Shown here in pieces: positions 1 through 8,578 of a stretch of DNA of 64,000 nucleotides. The stretch comes from Mycobacterium sp. 1274756.6 (GTDB lineage Bacteria > Actinomycetota > Actinomycetes > Mycobacteriales > Mycobacteriaceae). The DNA is taken from NCBI RefSeq assembly GCF_001668625.1, contig NZ_LZLJ01000062.1, forward strand, positions 124,001 through 188,000, written 5' to 3'. A program made the position numbers and the translations under genes. The notes under the pieces are model-generated. The model ran no database searches. It was not told the DNA's origin and saw only the letters and a program-made list of their open reading frames with translations. The number at the start of each line of letters is the position of its first letter. Within the stretch, counting starts at the first letter, position 1.

Positions 1-402
1 GAGCCCGACGCGCTGCGCGAGGCGGCGTTCTTCGTCGACCGGCTCTCTAGCGAGAAGATGCCGCTGGCCGGGTTGATCGCCAACCGCACCAACCCGATGC
101 TGTGCTCGCTGCCGGCGGAACGCGCCGTCGACGCGGCGGCCACCTTGGCTGAGCAGCCCGAGTCGGCCCGGACGCCCGGCGACGAACTGGCCGCCGCGGT
201 GCTGGAGATCCACGCCAACCGGGCCCGGACCTCCAAACGCGAGCTGCGACTGCTGTCGCGGTTCACCGGCGCCAACCCGCAGGTACCGATCGTGGGGGTG
301 CCGTCGCTGCCGTTCGACGTCTCGGACCTCGATGCGCTGCGGGCGATCGCCGACCAGTTGACCGGCGTCGGCGACGAAGCGGGTAGCGAAGCGAACCGCT
401 GA
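1..402 (+). CDS. Get3/ArsA-like ATPase, C-terminal part
   Basis: The reading frame is open from base 1, so the start and the nucleotide-binding part lie outside the window; the last 133 residues remain. It carries an ArsA/Get3-like tail with NRTNPM near residue 27 and helical segments ending in a conserved hydrophobic stretch ([19 protein letters not shown]). Position directly before convergent whiB4 matches M. tuberculosis Rv3680, second of a pair of Get3-like ATPases (Rv3679-Rv3680) linked to glycerol tolerance. The ATP-binding loop cannot be checked here, so family assignment rests on the C-terminus and synteny. Confidence 0.75.
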   Translation, partial: EPDALREAAFFVDRLSSEKMPLAGLIANRTNPMLCSLPAERAVDAAATLAEQPESARTPGDELAAAVLEIHANRARTSKRELRLLSRFTGANPQVPIVGVPSLPFDVSDLDALRAIADQLTGVGDEAGSEANR

Positions 403-518
403 GGCAGCCGCGTCACAATCCCGTCGGCGACGACGCCTGAGGGAGTCCTGAGGCGGCATCAGGAATGCGCCAGCACCGCGGCGGTGCGGTGCCCAAACAG
501 GCCGCTGCCGGCGAGGAG

Positions 519-872
519 TTAGCCAGCGCTGCGGCGCTTGCGCTGCGCAGCGAAGAAGTCCGCCCAGGAGGTGACTTCCGGGTGCTGCTTGAGCAGCGCC
601 CGGCGCTGCCGTTCGGTCAACCCGCCCCACACGCCGAACTCCACCCGGTTGTCCAGGGCGTCGGCGGCGCACTCGAGTACGACGGGACAATGCCGGCAGA
701 TCACCGCCGCCTTGCGCTGGGCGGCGCCGCGCACGAAGAGCTCGTCGGGGTCGACGGTGCGGCAGGCAGCCTTGGCCACCCACGTCAGCCGGTCTTCGGC
801 GGCCGCGCCCTGAACCGCGGAATGCGCCGATGGTGTGTTCGTCCTACGTGCCCCCGACCGAGTAACCGACAC
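519..872 (-). CDS. whiB4: WhiB4-type Fe-S redox regulator
   Basis: This 117-residue WhiB protein binds a [4Fe-4S] cluster and senses oxygen and redox state; WhiB4 represses antioxidant genes in mycobacteria. The four cluster cysteines are visible: one in KAACRT (about residue 37) and three in CRHCPVVLEC. The WhiB turn GVWGG follows, then a basic C-terminus that binds DNA (ERQRRALLKQH, KRRS). I chose the GTG at 872 rather than the upstream ATG at 926, because AAGGGGA lies about 8 nt before it and the length then matches WhiB4 of M. tuberculosis (about 118 aa). It is divergent from ponA2 and convergent with the ATPase gene. Confidence 0.93.
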   Translation of the reverse strand: MSVTRSGARRTNTPSAHSAVQGAAAEDRLTWVAKAACRTVDPDELFVRGAAQRKAAVICRHCPVVLECAADALDNRVEFGVWGGLTERQRRALLKQHPEVTSWADFFAAQRKRRSAG

Positions 873-1215
873 CTGACATCCCCTTCGTTCCGGCCGTCGT
901 AGCGACGGCTGCGCCCTCCGGTGCAAGCCTCTTCACCGGGTGCCGGTGAGATCATTGAGACCTACGCCACATTGTGCTCTTCAGTGTTATCTGAATCGCA
1001 CTGTGGTTCTAAGTTAGGTGGTCAGGTCGCGTTTACGCAACAGTTGGATACCGGATTTTTGGGACAACCGTGCAGTCTGAGCCTGACGGCTCCTTCGGTT
1101 GGGGAATTTCTGGCACCAGCCGACCCGGGCGGTGCACCGCACTTGGGCAGGGAACCGGGGCCGAGAATCGACCGGTCCTGCGGTCACGCGTGGTGACGCC
1201 GCTAGTGTAGTACCC
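873..1215. promoter_or_regulatory. whiB4-ponA2 divergent promoter region
   Basis: No convincing gene fits in these 343 bases. The part around 960-1080 is richer in A+T than its surroundings. Next to ponA2 the box TAGTGT (1203-1208) lies 7 nt before the ATG at 1216, as expected for a sigma-A type -10 driving a leaderless mRNA. No clear -35 for whiB4 was found by eye. Confidence 0.55.
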
Positions 1216-3636
1216 ATGTCCGAGACCCCACCAGCCGGTGTCACGGTAGCCAAGCTCATCGGCTGCTGCGTGCTCGCCGGCACGATCGTCGCGGCGCTGC
1301 TCTTCCCGGTGGTGGGCGGCTTCGGGCTGTTGTCCAACCGCGCTTCCGACGTCGCCGCCAACGGTTCGGCGCAGCTGCTCGAGGGCGATGTGCCCGCCGT
1401 GTCGACGATGCTGGACGCGCAGGGCAACGTGATCGCCTGGCTGTATTCGCAGCGCCGGTTCGAGGTGCCCAGCGACAAGATCGCCAACACCATGAAGCTG
1501 GCAATCGTTTCGATCGAGGACCGACGGTTTGCCGAGCACAACGGGGTGGACTGGAAGGGCACGCTCACCGGGCTGGCCGGCTACGCCTCCGGCGACCTGG
1601 ACACCCGCGGCGGGTCGACGATCGAGCAGCAATATGTGAAGAACTATCAGCTGCTGGTGCTGGCTCAGACCGACGCGGAGAAGCGCGCCGCGGTGGAGAC
1701 CACCCCGGCCCGCAAGCTGCGTGAGATCCGGATGGCGCTCACGCTGGACAAGACGTTCACCAAATCGGAGATCTTGACCCGGTATCTGAACCTGGTGTCG
1801 TTCGGCAACAACGCGTTCGGCGTGCAAGACGCCGCCCAGACCTACTTCGGTGTCGACGCCGCCGCCCTCAACTGGCAGCAGGCCGCCCTACTGGCCGGGC
1901 TGGTGCAGTCCACCAGCTCGCTGAACCCCTACACCAACCCCGAAGGGGCGCTGGCGCGGCGCAACCTGGTGCTGGACACGATGATCGAGAACGGCGCGGC
2001 CGACGCCGACGTCCTGCGCGCCGCCAAAGCCGAACCGCTGGGCATCCTGCCGCAGCCCAACGAATTGCCGCGGGGCTGCATCGCCGCCGGCGACCGCGCG
2101 TTCTTCTGCGACTACGTGCAGCAGTATCTGACCCGCGCCGGCATCAGCGCCGAGAAGCTGGCGCGCGGCGGCTACCAGATCCGCACCACGCTGGACCCGG
2201 CGGTGCAGGACACGGTGAAGAGTTCGATCACCCAGTTCGCCAGCCCGGACCTGGCCGGGGTCGCCAGTGTGATGAGCGTGATCAAACCGGGCAAGGAGAC
2301 CCACCCGGTGCTGGCGATGGCCAGCAACCGCACCTACGGGCTGAACTCCGACGCCGGCGAGACCATGCGCCCGCAACCGTTCTCGCTGGTCGGGGACGGC
2401 GCCGGGTCGGTGTTCAAGATCTTCACCACCGCCGCGGCCCTGGACATGGGCCTGGGCATCAACGCCGAACTCGACGTGCCGTTCCGGTTCGACGCCAAAG
2501 GGCTGGGCAGCGGCGGCGCCAAGGGTTGCCCGGCGGCGACCTGGTGTGTGGTCAACGTGGCGCCCTACCGCTCGCCGATGAACGTCACCGACGCGCTGGC
2601 CACCTCCCCCAACACCGCGTTCGCGAAACTGATCTCCCAGGTCGGCGTCGCCCGCACGGTGGACATGGCGGTGCGGCTGGGGCTGCGGTCCTACCTCGAC
2701 GCCGGCACCGCCCGCGCCTACGACCCCACCAGCAACGAAAGCCTGGCCGACTTCATCAAGCGGCAGAACCTCGGCTCGTTCACCCTCGGGCCGATCCAGG
2801 TCAACGCCCTCGAACTGTCCAACGTGGCCGCAACCCTGGCGTCCGGCGGGGTCTGGTGCCCGCCGAACCCGATCGACAAGCTGATCGACCGCGACGGCAA
2901 CGAGGTCGCGGTCACCACCGAGCCGTGCGAGCAGGCCGTGCCGGAGGGTCTGGCCAACACACTGGCCAACGCGATGAGCGAGGACGCCCACGGCGGCGGG
3001 ACCGCGGCCGGTTCGGCCGGTTCGGTGGGCTGGGACCTGCCGATGTCCGGCAAGACCGGAACCACCGAGGCCCACCGCTCCGCCGGCTTCCTGGGTTTCA
3101 CCAACCAGTACGCGGCGGCCAACTACATCTTCGACGACTCCAGCACCCCGACCGACCTGTGCTCCTTCCCGCTGCGCCACTGCGGCGACGGTGACCTCTA
3201 CGGCGGGAACGAGCCGTCGCGCACCTGGTTCACCGCGATGAAACCGATCGCCAACGACTTCGGCGAGGTGCACCTGCCGCCGACCGACCCGCGCTACGTC
3301 GAGGGCGCCCCGGGCTCGCAGGTGCCCAACGTCAACGGCTTGGACGAGGACATGGCCCGCAAGCGGATCAAGGACGCCGGGTTCCAGGTGGCCGACGGGG
3401 CCACCGCGGTCAACAGCAGCGCCAAGTACGGCACGGTAGTGGGCACCTCGCCGGCCGGGCAGACCCTGCCGGGCTCGATCATCACCATCCAGATCAGCAA
3501 CGGGGTACCGCCGGCTCCGCCGCCACCGCCGGTGGGAGCGCCGCCCCCGCCGGGCGGCCCGCCGCCGGCGACGACGGTCGTGGAGATCCCGGGCCTGCCG
3601 CCGATCACGATCCCGGTGGCACCGCCCCCGCCGTGA
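1216..3636 (+). CDS. ponA2: Bifunctional penicillin-binding protein PonA2
   Basis: Class A PBP of 806 residues that polymerises glycan strands and cross-links peptidoglycan at the membrane. Order: one N-terminal membrane segment (residues 8-33), glycosyltransferase domain (EDRRFAEHNGVDW, GGSTIEQQYVKN), transpeptidase domain (catalytic SxxK as GSVFKI, SPN motif in ATSPNTAF, KTG in MSGKTGTTEAHRS), one C-terminal PASTA domain (VPNVNGLDEDMARKRIKDAG) and a proline-rich tail ending ITIPVAPPPP. The ATG at 1216 is chosen over an in-frame start at 1099 because it matches PonA2 of M. tuberculosis and has TAGTGT 7 nt upstream, suggesting a leaderless mRNA. Confidence 0.96.
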   Translation: MSETPPAGVTVAKLIGCCVLAGTIVAALLFPVVGGFGLLSNRASDVAANGSAQLLEGDVPAVSTMLDAQGNVIAWLYSQRRFEVPSDKIANTMKLAIVSIEDRRFAEHNGVDWKGTLTGLAGYASGDLDTRGGSTIEQQYVKNYQLLVLAQTDAEKRAAVETTPARKLREIRMALTLDKTFTKSEILTRYLNLVSFGNNAFGVQDAAQTYFGVDAAALNWQQAALLAGLVQSTSSLNPYTNPEGALARRNLVLDTMIENGAADADVLRAAKAEPLGILPQPNELPRGCIAAGDRAFFCDYVQQYLTRAGISAEKLARGGYQIRTTLDPAVQDTVKSSITQFASPDLAGVASVMSVIKPGKETHPVLAMASNRTYGLNSDAGETMRPQPFSLVGDGAGSVFKIFTTAAALDMGLGINAELDVPFRFDAKGLGSGGAKGCPAATWCVVNVAPYRSPMNVTDALATSPNTAFAKLISQVGVARTVDMAVRLGLRSYLDAGTARAYDPTSNESLADFIKRQNLGSFTLGPIQVNALELSNVAATLASGGVWCPPNPIDKLIDRDGNEVAVTTEPCEQAVPEGLANTLANAMSEDAHGGGTAAGSAGSVGWDLPMSGKTGTTEAHRSAGFLGFTNQYAAANYIFDDSSTPTDLCSFPLRHCGDGDLYGGNEPSRTWFTAMKPIANDFGEVHLPPTDPRYVEGAPGSQVPNVNGLDEDMARKRIKDAGFQVADGATAVNSSAKYGTVVGTSPAGQTLPGSIITIQISNGVPPAPPPPPVGAPPPPGGPPPATTVVEIPGLPPITIPVAPPPP

Positions 3637-3690
3637 TCGCCGCGCTGATCGGCACCTACCCGAGGGCCGGTGGGCAGTAGGCTGGCCTGC

Positions 3691-4647
3691 ATGCACGCAG
3701 CATCCGTTCTGACACGCACCGGGGTCGCCGCCCTCGGCGCCACCATCGCCGGGATCGGCTACGCCGCACTGATCGAACGCAACGCGTTCGTGTTGCGGGA
3801 ACTGACCATGCCGGTGCTGGCGCCGGGCTCCTCCCCGCTGCGCGTGCTGCACATCAGCGACCTCCACATGCGCCCCGGGCAGCGCCGCAAGCAGGCGTGG
3901 GTCCGAGAGCTGGCCGGCCTGGAGCCCGATCTGGTGGTCAACACCGGCGACAACCTGGCCCACCCCAAGGCGGTGCCCGCGGTGGTGCAGGCCCTCGGCG
4001 ACCTGTTGTCGGTTCCCGGCGTGTTCGTGTTCGGCTCCAACGACTACTTCGGCCCGACCATGAAGAACCCGGCGCTGTACCTGGCCAAACCCACCCACCG
4101 GATCTACGGTGAGCCGCTGCCTTGGCAGGACCTGCGCGCGGCGTTCACCGAGCGGGGCTGGCTGGATCTGACCCACACCCGCCGCGAACTCGAGGCCGGC
4201 GGGCTGCGGATCGCCGCGGCCGGGGTCGACGACCCGCACATCGACCGGGACCGTTACGAGACCGTCGCCGGCCCGGCCAACCGCGCCGCCGACCTGCGGC
4301 TGGGCCTGACCCACTCCCCGGAGCCGCGGGTGCTCGACCGGTTCGCCGCCGACGGCTACGAGTTGGTGATGGCCGGGCACACCCACGGCGGGCAGCTGTG
4401 CCTGCCGTTCTACGGGGCGCTGGTCACCAACTGCGGGCTGGACCGCTCCCGCGCCAAGGGCGCCTCCCGGTGGGGCGGCACCATGCAGCTGCACGTGTCG
4501 GCCGGGCTGGGCACCTCCCCGTACGCGCCGGTGCGGTTCTGCTGCCGCCCGGAGGCGACGCTGCTGACGCTGATCGCCGCGCCGACCGGTGACGCCGACG
4601 CGGTGAGCACGCGCGGGCGGTCGCAGCCCACCGTCTCGGTGCGGTGA
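3691..4647 (+). CDS. Membrane-associated metallophosphoesterase (Rv3683-like)
   Basis: Calcineurin-like phosphoesterase of 318 residues. Metal-binding motifs appear in order: HISDLHM (about residue 53), NTGDNL (about 83), GSNDY in the place of GNHD (about 112), and [12 protein letters not shown] (about 230). A hydrophobic N-terminal segment suggests membrane association. The ATG at 3691 follows TAGGCT (3678-3683) by 7 nt, a leaderless promoter pattern; a GTG at 3670 is possible but has no such signal. It overlaps the next gene by 4 bases (GTGA). Same position as Rv3683 behind ponA2; the substrate is unknown. Confidence 0.88.
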   Translation: MHAASVLTRTGVAALGATIAGIGYAALIERNAFVLRELTMPVLAPGSSPLRVLHISDLHMRPGQRRKQAWVRELAGLEPDLVVNTGDNLAHPKAVPAVVQALGDLLSVPGVFVFGSNDYFGPTMKNPALYLAKPTHRIYGEPLPWQDLRAAFTERGWLDLTHTRRELEAGGLRIAAAGVDDPHIDRDRYETVAGPANRAADLRLGLTHSPEPRVLDRFAADGYELVMAGHTHGGQLCLPFYGALVTNCGLDRSRAKGASRWGGTMQLHVSAGLGTSPYAPVRFCCRPEATLLTLIAAPTGDADAVSTRGRSQPTVSVR

Positions 4648-5750
4648 TCCCGCCGACCCGGTCGGCGGCCCACCCCTGTTCGCGCGCCTGGGTGGACAAC
4701 GCGATCCGGTTGATCGAGGCCGACACCCGCCGCAGCGCGGACACCCATCTGCTGCGCTACCCGCTGCCGTCGGCGTGGGCCCGCGAGGCGAACGTGGCGC
4801 TCTACCTCAAGGACGAGACCACCCACATCACCGGCAGCCTCAAACACCGGCTGGCCCGGTCGCTGTTCCTCTACGCGCTGTGCAACGGGCTGATCGATGA
4901 GGGCACCACCGTGGTGGAGGCGTCGTCCGGCTCCACGGCGATCTCGGAGGCCTACTTCGCCAAACTGCTGGGGTTGCCGTTCGTGGCGGTGATGACCGAA
5001 TCCACCAGCGCCTCGAAGGTGGCGCTGATCGAAGCCCAAGGCGGCCGCTGTCACTTCGTGCAGGAATCCGGGCAGGTCTACGCCGAGGCCGAACGCATCG
5101 CGGCCGAAACCGGCGGACACTACCTGGATCAGTTCACCAACGCGGAGCGGGCCACCGACTGGCGCGGCAACAACAACATCGCCGAGTCGATCTTCCAGCA
5201 GCTGGGTGAGGAGACCCATCCGGTGCCGGAGTGGATCGTCGTCGGCGCCGGCACCGGGGGCACCAGCGCGACGATCGGCCGCTACATCCGCTACCGGCGG
5301 CACGCCACCCGGCTGTGTGTGGTCGACCCGGAGGACTCGGTGTTCTTCCCGGCCTACGCCGAATCCCGCTACGACATGGTCATCGACGCGTCGTCGCGCA
5401 TCGAGGGGATCGGCCGGCCGCGGGTGGAGCCGTCATTTCTGCCCGGCGTAGTGGACCGGATGATCGCGGTGCCCGACGCCGCGTCGGTGGCCGCGGCGCG
5501 GCATGCCAGCCTGGTGCTGGGCCGACGGGTGGGTGCTTCGACCGGCACCAACCTGTGGGGGGCATTCGGATTGTTGGCGGAGATGGTGGCCGCGGGACGG
5601 GGTGGCTCGGTGGTCACCCTGCTCGCCGACGGCGGGGAACGCTACGCCGACACCTACTTCAGCGACGAGTGGCTGGCTCAGCAGGGCATCGATCCGGCGC
5701 AGCCGGCGGCCACGCTGGCGGAGTTCGAACGCTCCGGTTCCTGGGCCTGA
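4644..5750 (+). CDS. cds1: PLP-dependent cysteine desulfhydrase Cds1-like (Rv3684)
   Basis: Fold-type II PLP enzyme of 368 residues from the cysteine synthase/cystathionine beta-synthase superfamily. The Schiff-base lysine lies in TGSLKHRLA (about residue 67), the substrate loop is [10 protein letters not shown] and the PLP phosphate-binding loop is [12 protein letters not shown]. Its M. tuberculosis orthologue (Rv3684) releases H2S from cysteine; that activity is transferred here by synteny and similarity. The GTG start overlaps the stop of the phosphoesterase gene (GTGA), so translation is coupled. A small gene on the other strand overlaps its last 73 bases. Confidence 0.88.
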   Translation: MIPPTRSAAHPCSRAWVDNAIRLIEADTRRSADTHLLRYPLPSAWAREANVALYLKDETTHITGSLKHRLARSLFLYALCNGLIDEGTTVVEASSGSTAISEAYFAKLLGLPFVAVMTESTSASKVALIEAQGGRCHFVQESGQVYAEAERIAAETGGHYLDQFTNAERATDWRGNNNIAESIFQQLGEETHPVPEWIVVGAGTGGTSATIGRYIRYRRHATRLCVVDPEDSVFFPAYAESRYDMVIDASSRIEGIGRPRVEPSFLPGVVDRMIAVPDAASVAAARHASLVLGRRVGASTGTNLWGAFGLLAEMVAAGRGGSVVTLLADGGERYADTYFSDEWLAQQGIDPAQPAATLAEFERSGSWA

Positions 5751-5851
5751 ACTTCGGCTTCGATCGGTTCGTCACGCTCGCCGGTCATCGCCAGCCAGAC
5801 CGCGGCCAGCCCGAAGAATCCGGCGTAGATGGCGCCGCCCAGCAGGGTCAT
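5678..5851 (-). CDS. Small membrane protein, antisense overlap with cds1
   Basis: A 57-residue frame with a strong ribosome binding site (GGAAGGAG, about 8 nt before the ATG at 5851). One membrane helix (residues 2-22, [20 protein letters not shown]) is followed by an acidic stretch ([16 protein letters not shown]). It ends inside the 3' end of cds1 on the opposite strand. The function is unknown. The good binding site and clean single-helix design argue for a real gene; the overlap argues for caution about the last 25 residues. Confidence 0.5.
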   Translation of the reverse strand: MTLLGGAIYAGFFGLAAVWLAMTGERDEPIEAEVQAQEPERSNSASVAAGCAGSMPC

Positions 5852-6051
5852 GATCGGTTCTCCTTCCGGCCTCGGGGTCGACATCACGTAGGGATGCTGC
5901 GCATTAATTAGTTTGCATAACCGCGTTGGGCCGCGCATTTCTTCCCGGTGTGAGTTGCGTCCCGGCTACCCGTGTGGTGTGACCCGGTCGGCCGGACGGC
6001 CCGCGTTTGGAAGCCCGCCGGGGTGGTGCGATAGGCTGTCGTGGCTTCACA

Positions 6052-6125
6052 CGGGGTGTGGCGCAGCTTGGTAGCGTGCTTCGTTCGGGACGAAGAGGTC
6101 GTGGGTTCGAATCCCGCCACCCCGA
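6052..6125 (+). tRNA. tRNA-Pro (CGG)
   Basis: Complete cloverleaf of 74 nt. The acceptor stem CGGGGTG pairs with CACCCCG, the anticodon stem CTTCG/CGAAG encloses the loop TTCGGGA with anticodon CGG, the T-arm is GTGGG-TTCGAAT-CCCGC, and the discriminator base is A. CCA is not encoded. TAGGCT about 15 nt upstream may be the -10. M. tuberculosis also has a tRNA-Pro near this locus; here gene order changes just after it. Confidence 0.95.
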
Positions 6126-6490
6126 CAGGAAAAACGGTTTAGCCTGGCGAACCAGGCAAGAGCCCATTATTTGGGGTGGGCGCGATACCGGCAGCGCCGA
6201 AACTCTTGTCGCAGCCGCCCGGGCTGCCTTGAACGGATCGCCGGACGGGAGCGGTTGTCGGTGATCGAACCGCCACCCGTCTCGTGACCGCCACCGTCAA
6301 GATCGGAAGGTCGGCGTATGGACTTGCCGTCGTTCCCCGGGTTGGCGCGCAATCCGGTGCGCACTTTTGCGCTTGAGGCATTGATGACGGAAGCCGGCCG
6401 ACCCTAACTGCAGCCCGCTACGACCGGGTGCCGTAGGTTCTTGGAGAATCAGATCCAAGAACTCCACGCACCATAAAAACGAAAGTCATC
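6126..6490. other. Intergenic region, possible 29-codon frame
   Basis: No established gene is seen. A frame of 29 codons at 6318-6407 (+), starting MDLPSFPGLARN, has GGAAGG about 8 nt upstream. It could be a small gene or a remnant; nothing identifies it. Positions 6250-6300 show no RNA structure that I recognise. Confidence 0.3.
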
Positions 6491-6748
6491 ATGTCCGAGG
6501 ATCAGAGCACCGACGTTCCGCCCAAACACCTCTCCATCGATCCGCGCAGCGCCTTCTACGACGAGGCGACACTCCGCCGCGGCGTGGGCATCCTCTTGAA
6601 CGGTGCCGAGAAAATCAATGTGCACGAATACAACGTGGACGAGGGCTGGGTTCGGGTAGAAGTCCCCACCGCCAAGGATCGGCGCGGAAACCCGATGGTC
6701 GTCAAACTCAACGGCACGGTCGAACCCTTTTTCCGCACAGCAGACTAG
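6491..6748 (+). CDS. DUF3297 family protein
   Basis: A protein of 85 residues that matches the DUF3297 pattern across its length: HLSIDPRSAFYDE, RRGVGILLNGAEKINVHEYNVDEGWVRV, DRRGNPMVVKLNGTVEPFF. The family is common in proteobacteria and of unknown function. The conserved core is intact and of usual length. It stands alone between tRNA-Pro and the copper-type operon, which fits an accessory insertion. Confidence 0.8.
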   Translation: MSEDQSTDVPPKHLSIDPRSAFYDEATLRRGVGILLNGAEKINVHEYNVDEGWVRVEVPTAKDRRGNPMVVKLNGTVEPFFRTAD

Positions 6749-6872
6749 CCGCATCCTCGATTCGTACGACACGGTGGCCGAACCGCACTTCACCCGGGCA
6801 AAGCAAGCGGATCAATCCGCATTGTGATCAAACCGACGCCATGCCGGAGTAGCCAGCGCACAACCATTTGTA

Positions 6873-6887
6873 TACCCTCCGGGGGTA
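6873..6887. promoter_or_regulatory. RicR/CsoR-type copper operator
   Basis: TACCC-TCCGG-GGGTA matches the TACCC-N5-GGGTA consensus of the M. tuberculosis copper repressor RicR exactly, and the repeat extends to ATACCC/GGGTAT. It sits at the start of the lpqS-cysK2-MFS operon, which is a RicR target in M. tuberculosis. Its last base is the A of the ATG at 6887, so operator and start codon touch. Confidence 0.85.
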
Positions 6888-7324
6888 TGAACAAGGTGCG
6901 GGCTCGGGGCGGTGCCCGGTATGGCGCCGGGGGCGATCGGCCTCGGCGTTCCCTCGCCGTCCTGGTGGCGGTGCTGGGCATGTTGGCCATCGCCGCCCAC
7001 CCGCACGTGGCGCAACCGGTGTCGCACGCGGCGCACCCGCACGTGTTGGCCTCCCCGCTGGGCGGACAGTTCACCCTCGATGCGGATCATCCGCACTTCG
7101 AGAAGGACGTATCGGGCGCCCACCATGAGCCGTTTCCCAGCGCAACGCCGGCACGCTCTTCGACCTCCGCACCGGCCGCGTGGGGGCCGGTGGCCCCATC
7201 GTTGGCCCCCGCTGCCGCACCGCACCGGTTGAGTGTGCCGGTCGGGCGCGGCCCGCCGCGGATGTCACCTCGCGCTCTGAGCGGGCAGGATCTGTTGGTC
7301 CGGTTGTCTATCTCCCGTCGCTGA
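6887..7324 (+). CDS. lpqS: LpqS-like copper-responsive secreted protein
   Basis: This 145-residue protein has one N-terminal hydrophobic segment (about 20-40) and a histidine-rich stretch (HPHVAQPVSHAAHPHV, DADHPHFEKD) that could bind copper. It ends GQDLLVRLSISRR, like the GQDLL-type tail I recall for LpqS (Rv0847). Gene order (lpqS, cysK2, MFS) and the RicR operator support this. No lipobox cysteine is visible, so it may be secreted or anchored rather than lipidated. The ATG at 6887 overlaps the operator; a GTG at 6896 is an alternative start that would use the G-run as binding site. Confidence 0.7.
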   Translation: MNKVRARGGARYGAGGDRPRRSLAVLVAVLGMLAIAAHPHVAQPVSHAAHPHVLASPLGGQFTLDADHPHFEKDVSGAHHEPFPSATPARSSTSAPAAWGPVAPSLAPAAAPHRLSVPVGRGPPRMSPRALSGQDLLVRLSISRR

Positions 7325-7429
7325 CTGGGCAGCGTCAGGCTGTCGTGTTCTAACACGACGGTCGGTGACTGCTGTCCCTCGCCACGGCCGCACCCCTCGG
7401 CGGCCTCTTTGCCGAAAGCGACGACCCCG

Positions 7430-8578
7430 ATGAATCCCCTACCGTCCCTCAACGTCCTCGAACCGTGCACCGCGCTACGTCCCGGCGGCGAACGCCACGT
7501 AATCACCGGTCGCCCCTGCTCCCCCGCTTCCTCTCGGCGCCCCGTCGCCCTGGTCGGTAACACACCGGTGTTGCGGATTCCGGTGGCATCCGACGCGGCC
7601 GGTACCGGCTTCTGGGCGAAGCTGGAAAGCTTCAACCCCGGCGGCAGCATGAAAGACCGTCCCGCTCTCTACATGGTCGAGCGGGCCCGTCTCCGCGGCG
7701 ATCTGGTGCCGGGAGCCCGTATCGTCGAATCCACCAGCGGATCACTCGGGTTGGGCCTCGCGTTGGCCGGCACCGCATACGGGCATCCGGTGACCGTGGT
7801 CGCCGACCCTGGCATGGAACCGATCGTGCAGAACATATTGCGGGCCTATGGCGCTGACATCGAGATGGTCATATCTCCGCACGCGGTCGGCGGCTGGCAG
7901 CAAGCACGCAAAGATCGGATCGCCGAGATCCTGGCAGCCGATCCGGGCGCCTGGTGCCCGGACCAGTACACCAACATCGATAACGTCGACGGCTACCGGC
8001 CGCTGGCGCTGGAACTACTCCACCAACTCGGATCCGTCGACGTGCTGGTCTGCTCGGTCGGCACCGGCGGGCACTCCGCCGGAGTGGCCCAGGTGTTGCG
8101 CCAATTCAATCCGAACCTGAAGGTGATCGGTGTGGATACGATCGGATCCACGATTTTCGGCCAGCCGGCGGCCCCCCGGCTGATGCGCGGGCTGGGTTCG
8201 AGCATCTACCCGGACAACATCGACTACCCCGCTTTCGACGAGGTGCATTGGGTGGCCCCGGCCGAGGCGGTCTGGACGGCCCGCGCCCTGGCGGCGACCC
8301 AGCACGTCAGCGGCGGCTGGAGCGTCGGCGCGGTAGGCCTGGTGGCGGGTTGGGCAGCCCGCACGATGGCGCCTGAGGCGACCATCGCCGCGGTGTTTCC
8401 CGACGGTCCGCAGCGCTACTTCGACACCGTCTACAACGACGCCTACTGCCGCGAGCACGACCTGCTCGACCGTCCGCCGGCCGACGAACCGGCCGTCATC
8501 ACCGATCCGACCGCCCAGGTGGTGCAGTCCTGGACCCGGTGCAGCACCGTCGTCGATCCGGTAGGAGCGCTGCGCTGA
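7430..8578 (+). CDS. cysK2: CysK2-like S-sulfocysteine synthase
   Basis: Fold-type II PLP enzyme of 382 residues. The PLP lysine is in GGSMKDRPA (about residue 75), the substrate loop is [12 protein letters not shown] and the phosphate-binding loop is VGTGGHSAG. The orthologue Rv0848 makes S-sulfocysteine from O-phosphoserine and thiosulfate; this activity is inferred from the operon and similarity. Starts at 7430 (ATG) and 7409 (TTG) are both possible; ATG is preferred. It ends in TGATG, sharing one base with the MFS gene. Copper control by RicR is likely. Confidence 0.82.
   Translation: MNPLPSLNVLEPCTALRPGGERHVITGRPCSPASSRRPVALVGNTPVLRIPVASDAAGTGFWAKLESFNPGGSMKDRPALYMVERARLRGDLVPGARIVESTSGSLGLGLALAGTAYGHPVTVVADPGMEPIVQNILRAYGADIEMVISPHAVGGWQQARKDRIAEILAADPGAWCPDQYTNIDNVDGYRPLALELLHQLGSVDVLVCSVGTGGHSAGVAQVLRQFNPNLKVIGVDTIGSTIFGQPAAPRLMRGLGSSIYPDNIDYPAFDEVHWVAPAEAVWTARALAATQHVSGGWSVGAVGLVAGWAARTMAPEATIAAVFPDGPQRYFDTVYNDAYCREHDLLDRPPADEPAVITDPTAQVVQSWTRCSTVVDPVGALR

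Noticed and set aside
1888..4494. 868-codon minus-strand frame opposite ponA2 and the phosphoesterase gene
   Set aside because: It mirrors the high G+C third positions of two well-supported genes, is full of His/Gln/Gly repeats and has no domain; it is a shadow.
6052..6125. tRNA-Pro as an integration (att) site of the island
   Set aside because: No second copy of the tRNA 3' end was seen near 47-48 kb and no integrase gene is present, so a site-specific integration cannot be supported.
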